A DNA stretch of 64,000 nt from Nonomuraea corallina (GTDB taxonomy: Bacteria; Actinomycetota; Actinomycetes; Streptosporangiales; Streptosporangiaceae): NCBI RefSeq assembly GCF_027620315.1, contig NZ_JAPNNL010000011.1:1-64000 (forward strand). Reading direction: 5' to 3'. Below, in pieces: positions 18,001-25,848 of the stretch. Below the pieces are notes generated by a model. The model had not been told where the DNA came from. It made no database searches and worked only from the letters and a program-made list of their open reading frames with translations. The first letter of the stretch is position 1. Each line of letters begins with the position of its first letter. Made by a program: the position numbers and the translations under genes.

Positions 18001-18318
18001 ATGATCACCAAGGACACCGTCCCGCTCGGCGGCACGGGCGCCTCGACGCTCGTCCACCTGACGGGCGACATCGACATCCTCACCGCGGCGCGGCTCCGCC
18101 AGCAGTTGCTCAACGCCCTGGGTTACAGCACCGGCAGGCTCGTCCTGGACCTGTCCCAGGTGACCTTCTTCGGCGCCGACGGGCTGAGCGTGCTGATCAG
18201 CGTGCAGAACCGCGCCCGGGCCCGCGGCGTCACCCTCGTCCTGACCGGCGTCCCGCCGCGCGTCGCCAGAGTGCTGCGCATCACCGGGCTCGAAGGCCAC
18301 TTCCCCGTCAAGGTCTGA
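18001..18318 (+). CDS. STAS-domain anti-sigma factor antagonist, Asp at phospho-site
   Basis: A 105-residue single STAS-domain protein with a perfect AAGGAG site before the ATG. The segment expected to read D-S-S-G reads FFGADGLSVLI, so the phosphorylatable Ser is replaced by Asp. In SpoIIAA-type proteins the phosphorylated form cannot bind the anti-sigma kinase. An Asp here may mimic phosphorylation or simply mark a divergent subfamily. Together with the Ser-less STAS protein at 2323 it makes two such proteins in one window. Confidence 0.8.
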   Translation: MITKDTVPLGGTGASTLVHLTGDIDILTAARLRQQLLNALGYSTGRLVLDLSQVTFFGADGLSVLISVQNRARARGVTLVLTGVPPRVARVLRITGLEGHFPVKV

Positions 18319-18385
18319 CCCGCCACGACCACCGGGCCGCCTCACGGAGCGGCCGTGATCGACGCCTGTTCCACCGGAACCGGCT

Positions 18386-18847
18386 TCAATCGGCCTGCTG
18401 GGCGGCGATGAGGCAGGCGAACGCCGCGAGGGCCAGCGCCGTCCGGACGAGGTGCAGGGTGAGCCATCGCTGCCGGACCTCGTCCCAGCCGGCCGGCGGC
18501 GCGTCGGGATCCCAGGCGCCGGCGACCTGGTTGAGGGGCTCCAGCCCGGCGACGGTCAGGACGACCGTCAGGACGACGAGGACCAGGGCGGCCGCGCCCA
18601 GGCCGAAGACGAGCCATCCCCGCTGCCACGAGAGGACCGCGGCGACCAGCAGCGCGGCGACGCTGACCAGCAGCAGCGGCGGCATGCTCCGGCCGTAGTC
18701 GGCGTTGAGCGCCTGCCAGTAGCGGATGTACGCGGCCCCGGGCATCCGGCTCACCGACGGCGCGAGCACCACGAACACGACGCCGCCGGCGTACAGGCCG
18801 ACCAGTACCAGGGCCACCGTCCGGGACGCGGCGAGAGCCAGAGACAT
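18386..18847 (-). CDS. DUF1772 / anthrone-oxygenase-like membrane protein
   Basis: A 153-residue protein with four predicted membrane helices (about 8-28, 55-73, 80-100, 130-150) and the conserved polar pattern of DUF1772 (YIRYWQALN in the first loop, EPLNQVAGAW and a final RW..H.VR). Some DUF1772 proteins are cofactor-free anthrone oxygenases; most are uncharacterised. It is divergent from a TetR gene and is probably its target. It lies 12 kb from the polyketide cluster, so involvement there is not supported. Confidence 0.65.
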   Translation of the reverse strand: MSLALAASRTVALVLVGLYAGGVVFVVLAPSVSRMPGAAYIRYWQALNADYGRSMPPLLLVSVAALLVAAVLSWQRGWLVFGLGAAALVLVVLTVVLTVAGLEPLNQVAGAWDPDAPPAGWDEVRQRWLTLHLVRTALALAAFACLIAAQQAD

Positions 18848-18916
18848 CAGCGGCCTCCACTTGGATAGATTGGCACTCTTTCATTAGACATGGTTCCAGT
18901 CAATATTTCTGGAAGC

Positions 18917-19585
18917 ATGGTGGCGATGACTGAGCCGAGGAAGCGCCGCTCGTACTCCAGCAGCCTGCGCCGCGAACACGCGCAGGCGACCCGGCTGCGG
19001 ATCGCGACGGCGGCGCGGGAGCTGATGGTCGGGAAGGGGTACGCCGACACGACGATGGCCCAGGTCGCGCGGGACGCCGGCGTGGCCGTCCAGACGCTCT
19101 ACACGTCCTGTCCCGGCGGCAAGCCCGCACTGGCCAAGCTCGTCTACGACATCACGCTCGCCGGAGACGCCCAGGCCGTGCCGCAGAGCGACCGGCCCGA
19201 GGTACGGGCGATCATCGAGGAGCCGGACCCGGCCCGCAAACTGGCCCGCTACGCCGAGATGGCCACCTCGATCCTCCGGCGCGTCACCCCCGTGCACCGC
19301 GTCCTGCGCGCCGCGGCCGCCGCGTCACCGTCCGACGCCGGGCTGCGCGACGTGCTGGCCGGGATCGAGCGCGAACGGCTGACCGGAAGCGGGGGACCGG
19401 CCCGGCATCTGCACGCTCTCGGCGCGCTGCGCCCCGGCCTCGACCCCGCCAGGGCGGCCGCCCAGATCTACGTGCTCACCTCGACGGAGAACTTCGAGCG
19501 GCTGACCGAGGTGTGCGGGTGGAGCGAGGCCGAGTACGCGGAATGGCTCGCCTCCATGCTGGCCGCGGCACTCCTCGCCCGCTGA
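18917..19585 (+). CDS. TetR-family transcriptional regulator
   Basis: About 222 residues. The N-terminal helix-turn-helix (about 20-65; ATRLRIATAARELMVGKGY, then MAQVARDAGVAVQTLY) is typical TetR; the C-terminal half is an all-helical ligand domain of unknown specificity. Possible starts are ATG at 18917 or 18926; neither has a strong ribosome-binding site. The 69-base divergent region to the DUF1772 gene is unusually A/T-rich and should hold both promoters and an operator. The stop codon lies within a 32-bp tandem duplication. Confidence 0.8.
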   Translation: MVAMTEPRKRRSYSSSLRREHAQATRLRIATAARELMVGKGYADTTMAQVARDAGVAVQTLYTSCPGGKPALAKLVYDITLAGDAQAVPQSDRPEVRAIIEEPDPARKLARYAEMATSILRRVTPVHRVLRAAAAASPSDAGLRDVLAGIERERLTGSGGPARHLHALGALRPGLDPARAAAQIYVLTSTENFERLTEVCGWSEAEYAEWLASMLAAALLAR

Positions 19586-19645
19586 GCACCGGCCCCCGGC
19601 GGCACCGCCGGGGCTGAGCACCGTCCCCGGCGGCACCGCCGGAGG
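19582..19645. repeat. Two tandem 32-bp copies, each a GC hairpin, after the TetR gene
   Basis: Copy 1 (19582-19613) and copy 2 (19614-19645) share CTGAGCACCG followed by CCCCGGCGG-CA-CCGCCGG. The TetR stop codon is part of copy 1. Each copy folds into a stem of seven to nine bp, so the duplication probably doubled a terminator. Confidence 0.6.
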
Positions 19646-19830
19646 GGCCGAGCGCGGCCGGAAAACCGGGTGACACGGCGCGGGGGATGCCGCATCGTGG
19701 GCGCGGCCGACGAATTCTGTCGGTGGCGACGGTCATCCTTTCCATGACGATGACTTCTCGCGCGGAAGAGGGCCGGGGCTCCGGTCCTCGCCGCGTTCCC
19801 CCGAAGACCCACGACGACTCACGAGGTGCC

Positions 19831-21288
19831 ATGTCCAGCCGCCTGCTCGACCCGCCGTCCAGACCCGAGACACATGCCCGGGGACGCACACCACCGGTGA
19901 TCCGGCTGCTGGTGCTCGCCACGTTCGTGGTCATCCTCAACGAGACGATCATGATCAACGCGATCCCCCAGTTGATGGGCGCGTTGCACATCACCGAGCA
20001 GACGGCGCAGTGGCTCTCGACCGCCTTCATGCTCACCATGGCCGCGGTGATCCCCATCACGGGGTGGTTCCTGCAGCGGGTGCCCACCCGCCGCGCCTAC
20101 GCCACCGCGATGGGCCTGTTCCTGGCCGGCACCGCGCTGGCCATCGTCGCGCCGTCGTTCGCGGTGCTCCTGGGCGCCCGCATCGTCCAGGCGGCCGGGA
20201 CCGCCGTGATGATGCCCCTGCTGATGACCACGCTGATGCAGGTGGTGCCGGAGGAGGACCGGGGCCGGGTGATGGGCAACCTCTCCCTGGCCATCTCGGT
20301 CGCGCCCGCGATGGGGCCGACGGTCTCCGGGCTGATCCTCCAGTTCGGCTCCTGGCGCCTGCTGTTCGCCGTGGTGCTGCCCATCGCCGCCCTGATCACC
20401 TGGCGGGGATTGAAGCGGTTGGAGAACGTCGGCACCCCCAAGGCCGGCGACATCGACTGGTTCAGCGTGGTCACCGCCGCGGCCGGCTTCGGCGGCCTGG
20501 TCTACGGCCTCAGCCGGTTCGAGGGCGGTGACGTCCCCGTCGCCGCCTCGATCACGGCGGCCGGGCTGGTCACCATCGCCGTCTTCGTGCTCCGCCAGCT
20601 GTCGCTGCAGAAGCGCGGCGTCCCGCTGCTGGACCTGCGCACCCTGCGCCATCGCACCTACACGGTCGGGCTGATCATGATGGCCGTGGCCTTCATGGCG
20701 ATGCTCGGCTCGATGATCCTGCTGCCGCTCTACCTGCAGAGCGTCCGCGGGCTCAGCGCCCTGGAGACCGGGCTGCTGGTGATGCCGGGCGGCCTCGCCA
20801 TGGGGCTGCTGGGCCCGGTCGTGGGCCGCCTGTTCGACGCCTTCGGCGGCCGGGTGCTCGTCATCCCCGGCTCGATCGGGCTCATGCTGGCGCTCACGGG
20901 CTTCACCCAGGTCTCGATGACCATGCCCTACTGGCAGATCCTCGGCCTGCACGCGCTGCTGTCGGTGAGCCTGGCGGCGATCTTCACCCCGGTGTTCACC
21001 CTGGGGCTCGGCGCGGTGCCCTCGCGGCTCTACTCCCACGGCAGCTCGATCCTGAGCACGCTCCAGCAGGTCGCGGCGGCCTTCGGCACCGCGCTCGTGA
21101 TCACCGTGATGAGCGCCCGCGCCGACGCGCTGAGATCGGCGGGGGCCACCGACGTGCTCGCCACCCTCAGCGGCATGCGGGTGGCCTTCGTCATCGGCGC
21201 GGCGCTGTCCGTGGTCGTGGTCGTCACCGCGCTGCTCCTCCCGTCCCGCGCAGCCAGCTCGGCCGGCGCCGCCGCTCCGCACCACTGA
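19831..21288 (+). CDS. DHA2-type MFS multidrug exporter
   Basis: A 485-residue, 14-helix major facilitator of the DHA2 (EmrB/LmrB) type. The start region LNETIMINAIPQLMGALHI matches the family's first helix (usually LDxTIVNVALP), WLSTAFML follows, and the antiporter motif C region (GPTVSGLILQFGSWRLLF) is present. It exports hydrophobic drugs with proton antiport. ATG at 19831 is preceded by ACGAGG. Its closeness to the TetR gene suggests possible control by it, though 245 bases and two hairpins intervene. Confidence 0.88.
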   Translation: MSSRLLDPPSRPETHARGRTPPVIRLLVLATFVVILNETIMINAIPQLMGALHITEQTAQWLSTAFMLTMAAVIPITGWFLQRVPTRRAYATAMGLFLAGTALAIVAPSFAVLLGARIVQAAGTAVMMPLLMTTLMQVVPEEDRGRVMGNLSLAISVAPAMGPTVSGLILQFGSWRLLFAVVLPIAALITWRGLKRLENVGTPKAGDIDWFSVVTAAAGFGGLVYGLSRFEGGDVPVAASITAAGLVTIAVFVLRQLSLQKRGVPLLDLRTLRHRTYTVGLIMMAVAFMAMLGSMILLPLYLQSVRGLSALETGLLVMPGGLAMGLLGPVVGRLFDAFGGRVLVIPGSIGLMLALTGFTQVSMTMPYWQILGLHALLSVSLAAIFTPVFTLGLGAVPSRLYSHGSSILSTLQQVAAAFGTALVITVMSARADALRSAGATDVLATLSGMRVAFVIGAALSVVVVVTALLLPSRAASSAGAAAPHH

Positions 21289-21307
21289 TGCCGAGCCTTT
21301 CCCGGCC

Positions 21308-21338
21308 TTGACCTGGAGCGCGCTCCAGCTCCTAGCGT
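21308..21338 (+). promoter_or_regulatory. MerR-type promoter with 16-bp palindromic operator
   Basis: TTGACC (21308-21313) and TAGCGT (21333-21338) are separated by exactly 19 bp, the over-long spacer typical of MerR-activated promoters. The spacer contains the perfect palindrome CTGGAGCG-CGCTCCAG (21313-21328), which matches operators of actinomycete MerR regulators. The aldo-keto reductase starts 43 bases downstream. No merR gene is nearby. Confidence 0.75.
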
Positions 21339-21380
21339 GCGCGTCGAGGCACCTGAGAGCCGAGGAAGGGAGCGACTCGC

Positions 21381-22388
21381 ATGAAGACCGTGCAGCTTGG
21401 CCGCACCGGCGAACAGATCAGCCAGCTCGCCCTGGGTTGCATGATCATGGGTACGGTGACCCCGGAGGACGAATCCTTCGCCATCCTGGACCGCTACGCC
21501 GAGACGGGCGGCGCCTTCCTGGACACCGCCGACTGCTACGCCTGGTGGGAGCGCCGGGGCAGCCTCGGCGGCCACAGCGAGGAGCTGATCGGCCGCTGGC
21601 TGGCCAGGACTGGACGGCGCGACCGGGTGTTCCTGGCCACCAAGGGCAGCGCCGTCGTGCGCGACCTGGACGCGGTCTGGGCCGGTGGACGGCCGGACTG
21701 GGAGGTGGCCTACCGGACCTTCGTGGGGGCCGGGGCGAAGACCCTGCGGGACGCGATCGACGGCAGCCTGCGCCGGCTGGGCACCGACCACGTCGACCTC
21801 TACTACGTCCACGTCGACGACCGGGCTACGCCTCTGGAGGAGACGCTGGAGGCGCTGGCCGGCATCGTGCGGGCGGGCAAGGCCCGCTACATCGGCTGGT
21901 CGAACGCGCGGACCTGGCGGCTGGAGCGCATCCGGCACCTGTGCGCGGCGAACGGCTGGCCGGCCCCGGTCGCGCTCCAGCAGCAGCATTCCTACCTGCG
22001 CCGCCGGGCCGGGCTGCGGCACGTCTCGATCGTGGACGACGAGCAGCTCGACTACCTGGCGGCGCACGACGATCTGACGCTGGTCGCGTACTCCCCGATA
22101 CTGAAGGGCGTCTATGACGACACGGCCAAGCGGCGGGGGCACGGGGTGATGGAGCCGTACGTCGGGCCGGACGCCGAGGCGCGGCTCGCCGCCGTCGCCG
22201 AGGTGGCCGCGGAGGTGGGAGTGACACCGAACGCGCTGGTGCTCGCGTGGCTGCAGCACCAGACGTCACCGGCGGTCGTGCCGCTGATCGGCCCGCGCAC
22301 GCTCGGACAGTACGAGGCGGCGCTGCCCGCGCTGGACGTCCGGCTCACCGCCGACCAACTCGCCCGTCTCGACGCGGCGGGCGCCTGA
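21381..22388 (+). CDS. Aldo-keto reductase
   Basis: A 335-residue NADPH-dependent (beta/alpha)8 reductase. The catalytic tetrad is complete: Asp and Tyr in FLDTADCYAWW, Lys in LATKGS and His in YYVHVDD. The C-terminal NADP-binding region (PLIGPRTLGQ) is intact. The substrate is unknown; homologues reduce aldehydes and ketones. ATG is preceded by GGAAGGGA. A MerR-type promoter lies directly upstream, so expression is probably induced by the compound the enzyme detoxifies. Confidence 0.88.
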   Translation: MKTVQLGRTGEQISQLALGCMIMGTVTPEDESFAILDRYAETGGAFLDTADCYAWWERRGSLGGHSEELIGRWLARTGRRDRVFLATKGSAVVRDLDAVWAGGRPDWEVAYRTFVGAGAKTLRDAIDGSLRRLGTDHVDLYYVHVDDRATPLEETLEALAGIVRAGKARYIGWSNARTWRLERIRHLCAANGWPAPVALQQQHSYLRRRAGLRHVSIVDDEQLDYLAAHDDLTLVAYSPILKGVYDDTAKRRGHGVMEPYVGPDAEARLAAVAEVAAEVGVTPNALVLAWLQHQTSPAVVPLIGPRTLGQYEAALPALDVRLTADQLARLDAAGA

Positions 22389-22446
22389 CGGCGGTGACAC
22401 CCAGCGCCCGGCGCGCCCCATTCAGAACGCGTGCGGGTGGAGGACG

Positions 22447-23277
22447 TCAGGGCCACCAGCCTGCGGTGAGCCGGACGCCCTCACGGTCGAGGGCGGTGTG
22501 CCACGCCGGGTCGCGCAGCAGCCGGGCCTCCCAGGCCCGCACGACGCCGTCAGGCCCGGCGACCGCGTCCTCGCGGGACGGGTGCAGGAACAGTTCGCTC
22601 GTCCCTTCAGGGAGGTCGGCGAGGCGGCGCAGGTAGTCGTCCCGGAGCCGTTCGTAGGAGCCCAGCTCGTAGGCGGTCCGGCGGTTGGTCGCGATCGTCC
22701 GCGGGATGGCCACGCCCAGTTCGTCGGCGAGCGCGACGGCGCGCTCGTGCGCCGCGGCGAGCGGCGGCGGCAGCGGGCCGCCGACGTACGGCTCCGGGTC
22801 GCGGGGCAGCCGGAAGGCGAAGCCGTGGCGGGCGCACCAGTGGAGCGTCTCGGTGAGCCACGACCGGCCGTGCAGCCCGTACAGGGTGCCTGCGTGGGAG
22901 TCGGCGGCCACCGGCGCGAGGTCCCGCGCGCGCATCCAGCTCAGTTGGGCGTCCGCCTCCCGGATGACGTCCGCGGCCTCGCCGCGCGCTCCGAGGACGA
23001 AGGGGTCGTCGCTGAGGGCGCCGTCGGCGTCGGCGAGACTGGTCGCGCCGCCGAGCGGCCGCCAACTCGGCACGTCGCGTTCGCTGGTGAGCGTCACGTG
23101 CAGGCGCGGCAGCACGCCGAGCTCCTTGACCCGCTCGGCCGCCCGCCCGGCGTCCGGGGAGACGCAGATCAGCGTCGTCGCGGTGACGTGCCCCTCGGCC
23201 AGCAGGCCGAGGACGACCTCGGTGGTGCCGGGCTCCCGGCCGAGGTCATCGGCCGTGATCACGAGGCTGCGGGTCAT
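22447..23277 (-). CDS. YdjC/ChbG-family carbohydrate deacetylase
   Basis: A 276-residue YdjC-fold protein with the metal-binding ITADDLG at the N-terminus, LHVTLTSE near residue 60 and DSHAGTLYG near 127. The family removes N-acetyl groups from chito-oligosaccharides or related sugars. Its ATG overlaps the stop of a 19-codon frame created by a 56-bp duplication. Upstream is a GPH-type sugar transporter, so uptake and deacetylation of an amino sugar is the likely joint role. Confidence 0.85.
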   Translation of the reverse strand: MTRSLVITADDLGREPGTTEVVLGLLAEGHVTATTLICVSPDAGRAAERVKELGVLPRLHVTLTSERDVPSWRPLGGATSLADADGALSDDPFVLGARGEAADVIREADAQLSWMRARDLAPVAADSHAGTLYGLHGRSWLTETLHWCARHGFAFRLPRDPEPYVGGPLPPPLAAAHERAVALADELGVAIPRTIATNRRTAYELGSYERLRDDYLRRLADLPEGTSELFLHPSREDAVAGPDGVVRAWEARLLRDPAWHTALDREGVRLTAGWWP

Positions 23278-23353
23278 CGGGGGTCCTCCACAGGGTCCGG
23301 CGACCCGGCCGTGAACACGAGGTTGCGGGTCATCGGGGGTCCTCCACCGGGTC
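23251..23353. repeat. 56-bp tandem duplication at transporter/deacetylase junction
   Basis: Positions 23251-23297 and 23307-23353 are near-identical at a period of 56 bp; only three single-base differences are visible over the matching 47 bases. The duplicated unit contains the ribosome-binding site and start of the deacetylase gene plus the last codons and stop of the transporter gene. Confidence 0.75.
23274..23333 (-). CDS. Nineteen-codon frame born from the junction duplication
   Basis: The frame begins with ATG overlapping the transporter stop (ATGA) and ends with TGA overlapping the deacetylase ATG. Its first residues MTRNLV copy the deacetylase start (MTRSLV), and its last residues DPVEDPR copy the transporter C-terminus. 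It has GGAGG upstream and could be translated as a coupling peptide. It probably has no function of its own beyond linking translation of the flanking genes. Confidence 0.35.
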   Translation of the reverse strand: MTRNLVFTAGSPDPVEDPR

Positions 23354-24706
23354 GGCGGCCTCGGGCGGTGTCTCGTGCGGGACCGTGATGAGCCGCGCCG
23401 CGATCGCGCCGATCGTCACCAGGACGAACGGGTAGACGCACAGGTACACCCGGAACGCGAACCCGGGGTCGGCGCCGGGGTCGGCGCCGGAGTTGTAGCC
23501 GAAGAACACGCCCAGCGAGGTGAGCGCCAGCCCGGTCACGACCCCGTTGAGCCGGCCGAAGAAGCCGAACGCCGACAGGAAGAGCCCTTCGCGGTGCTCA
23601 CGGTTGCGCGCCGCGTCGGCGTCCAGCACCCGGGCGACGATGAGGTCGTTCGTCGCGAGCATCCCCGACCACCCGGCGCCGACGAGGACGCCCGCGGCGA
23701 GCGCGGTGAGGAGGTCGTTGGCGAGGAACAGCGCCGCGAAGCTGACCGCGAGGACCGCGAAGGCGAGCCGCCAGGTCCACAGGGCGCCGCGGCGCGCGAC
23801 GACCTTCGTCCACGCCACCAGGCCGGCCGCCGCGACCAGGATGACGACGCCCTGCAGGATGAACGTGTTGCCGACGTCGAGTCCGAGCGAGTAGCGGACG
23901 TACAGTTGCAGGCCGGTGAGGACGAGCGCCATGGCGATCCCGTAGCAGGCGCCGGTGAGGCCGACCGTCCAGAACAGCGGGGTGCGCACGATGGACCAGA
24001 CGCTGCGCAGCAGCGGCGGCCGCTCGCGGGTGGCGTAGCGCGGGTTCTCGCGCGCCCCGAGAGCCATGAACACGATCACCACGACCGCGATCGCGCCGTA
24101 CACGATCGCGGTGATCTGGAAGCCCTGGGTGGAGTCCTCCGTGCCGAACACCTTCGTCGTGAGCAGCGGCGTGACCGCCAGCGAGATCACCAGGGCCACG
24201 AGCTGGAAACCCTGGCGCAGGGCGTTGGCCACGGCGCGGTCGCGCTCGCGCGGGTAGAGCTCGGGCAGCAGCGCGCCGTAGTTGGCGTTGAGCATGGAGT
24301 CGAAGGCCTCGCAGAGGATCGCGAACACCGCGAACCACAGCACGAGGCCGAGGCCGTCCAGCGAGGCCGGCGCGGAGAAGAAGGCGATCATGCAGGCCGC
24401 GAGCATCGGCGCGCCGACGATCAGCCACGGCCTGCGCCGCCCGAACCGGCTCCTGGTGCGGTCGGACAGGTGGCCGAGCACCGGGTTGTCGATCGCGTCG
24501 ATGACCGCGTAGACCACCATCACCACGCCGTAGGCGCGCACGTCGAGCCCGAGGATGTCGACGTAGTAGAGGATCATCGATCCCTTGATCATGTTGATCG
24601 GGATGGACGTGCCGAGCATGCCGACGGCGTAGCGCCACGCGGGGGTCCGCGCGGGGGCGGGGGTCGTGCCGGGGCGGTCGCTGCTCGCCTGTGCTGGATC
24701 TGCCAT
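23330..24706 (-). CDS. GPH-family (glycoside-pentoside-hexuronide) MFS transporter
   Basis: A 458-residue transporter with 12 predicted helices. Family markers are YAVIDAIDNPVLGHLSDRT and SRFGRRRPWLI after helix 2, and the later AFDSMLNANYGALLPEL. GPH proteins import sugars or glycosides with Na+ or H+. ATG at 24706 was chosen because the residues before it are not conserved in type. It is followed by the YdjC deacetylase gene, coupled through the duplicated junction. The short repeat GADPGADPG lies between the last helices. Confidence 0.85.
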   Translation of the reverse strand: MADPAQASSDRPGTTPAPARTPAWRYAVGMLGTSIPINMIKGSMILYYVDILGLDVRAYGVVMVVYAVIDAIDNPVLGHLSDRTRSRFGRRRPWLIVGAPMLAACMIAFFSAPASLDGLGLVLWFAVFAILCEAFDSMLNANYGALLPELYPRERDRAVANALRQGFQLVALVISLAVTPLLTTKVFGTEDSTQGFQITAIVYGAIAVVVIVFMALGARENPRYATRERPPLLRSVWSIVRTPLFWTVGLTGACYGIAMALVLTGLQLYVRYSLGLDVGNTFILQGVVILVAAAGLVAWTKVVARRGALWTWRLAFAVLAVSFAALFLANDLLTALAAGVLVGAGWSGMLATNDLIVARVLDADAARNREHREGLFLSAFGFFGRLNGVVTGLALTSLGVFFGYNSGADPGADPGFAFRVYLCVYPFVLVTIGAIAARLITVPHETPPEAADPVEDPR

Positions 24707-24897
24707 GGCTCTCGGGGCCTCCTCGCCGCCAGCCTGGCCCGCCTCGCGGTGCAGCGCACCGGAAGATGCAGACAAGTTACGTCTGATCCAGGAATGCGGG
24801 GATAGCCCCCTCTAGCCACATAATAGACATTTCCTACCGGATAACCTTGTTATGCTGACCTCCGATAGAGGTCCGTTCCGCCACTGGAGGGAAGACG

Positions 24898-25848
24898 GTG
24901 TCCCTGCCCGATTTCCTGATCGCAGGTGTGCCCAAAGCGGGGACCACGGCCCTGCACACCGCGTTGCGGCAGCATCCCGGCCTGTTCCTGTCACGGATCA
25001 AGGAACCGAAGTTCTTCCTCACCGACGGGCCGCCTCCGGACAGGGGCGGGCCGGGCGACGCGGAGACCTACCGGGAGCACGTCTGGCGGCGCGCCGACTA
25101 CGAGGCGCTGTTCGCCGATGCGCCGCCGGGCGCGCCGGCCGGCGAGTCCACTCCCTTCTACCTCTACGACACCGCCGCCCAGCGGCGCATCCACGCCGCC
25201 GTCCCCGGCGTGAAGCTGGTCATCAGTCTGCGCGACCCGGTCGAGCGGGCCCACTCCAACTGGACGCACCTGTGGTCGGCCGGGCTGGAGCCCATCGGCG
25301 ACCTGGTGCGGGCGTGCGAGGCCGAGCCGCGCCGCGTCCGTGACGGGTGGGCGCACTTCTGGCACTACATCGGGCTCGGCCGTTACGGCGAGCAGCTGGA
25401 GCACCTCTTCGGCCTGTTCCCCCGCGACCAGGTGCTGATCTTCCGTTACCGGGACCTCGTGGACCGGCCCGCCGAGACGCTCGACCGCATCTGCGCCTTC
25501 CTCGGCGTGCGTCAGGGGCTGCTCACCGAGCTGCCCCGGGAGAACGTCACCGCCCATCCGGACCCGAGCCTGCGGCACCGGGTGCTGTCCGTGATGCGCA
25601 GGCGCCTGTCCAAGGTTCTGGGCACGCCGCTCGAAGGACTGCTCCAGCACCGCGGCGCCTCCCGCCGCCCGCTGTCGTGGGAGCAGCGGCAGCGGCTCCT
25701 GCCGTACTTCGCCGACGACATCCGCCTGCTTGAGCGCGTCACCGGCGCGGACTTCGGCGACTGGCTGCTGCCCAGGCAGCGGGCCGGGGGCCTGGTCGGC
25801 ACCCGGCCGGCCGGGCAGCGGCAGTCGCGCAACGGGCAGCGCCGCTGA
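24898..25848 (+). CDS. PAPS-dependent sulfotransferase
   Basis: A 316-residue sulfotransferase. The 5'-phosphosulfate loop GVPKAGTTAL is at residues 9-18, and the 3'-phosphate motif VISLRDPVERAHSNW is near 111-125. The likely reaction is sulfate transfer from PAPS to a hydroxyl of a sugar, lipid or metabolite. GTG start with GGAGGGAAG upstream. The divergent region to the transporter gene (24707-24897) is A/T-rich, with ATAAC-CTT-GTTAT at 24841-24853 and a possible -10 TATGCT at 24851-24856. Its stop is directly adjacent to the convergent beta-propeller gene. Confidence 0.85.
   Translation: MSLPDFLIAGVPKAGTTALHTALRQHPGLFLSRIKEPKFFLTDGPPPDRGGPGDAETYREHVWRRADYEALFADAPPGAPAGESTPFYLYDTAAQRRIHAAVPGVKLVISLRDPVERAHSNWTHLWSAGLEPIGDLVRACEAEPRRVRDGWAHFWHYIGLGRYGEQLEHLFGLFPRDQVLIFRYRDLVDRPAETLDRICAFLGVRQGLLTELPRENVTAHPDPSLRHRVLSVMRRRLSKVLGTPLEGLLQHRGASRRPLSWEQRQRLLPYFADDIRLLERVTGADFGDWLLPRQRAGGLVGTRPAGQRQSRNGQRR

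Noticed and set aside
18386-18847. DUF1772 protein as the cluster's anthrone oxygenase
   Set aside because: It is 12 kb outside the cluster and paired with a TetR gene; an ABM-type oxygenase is already in the PKS operon.
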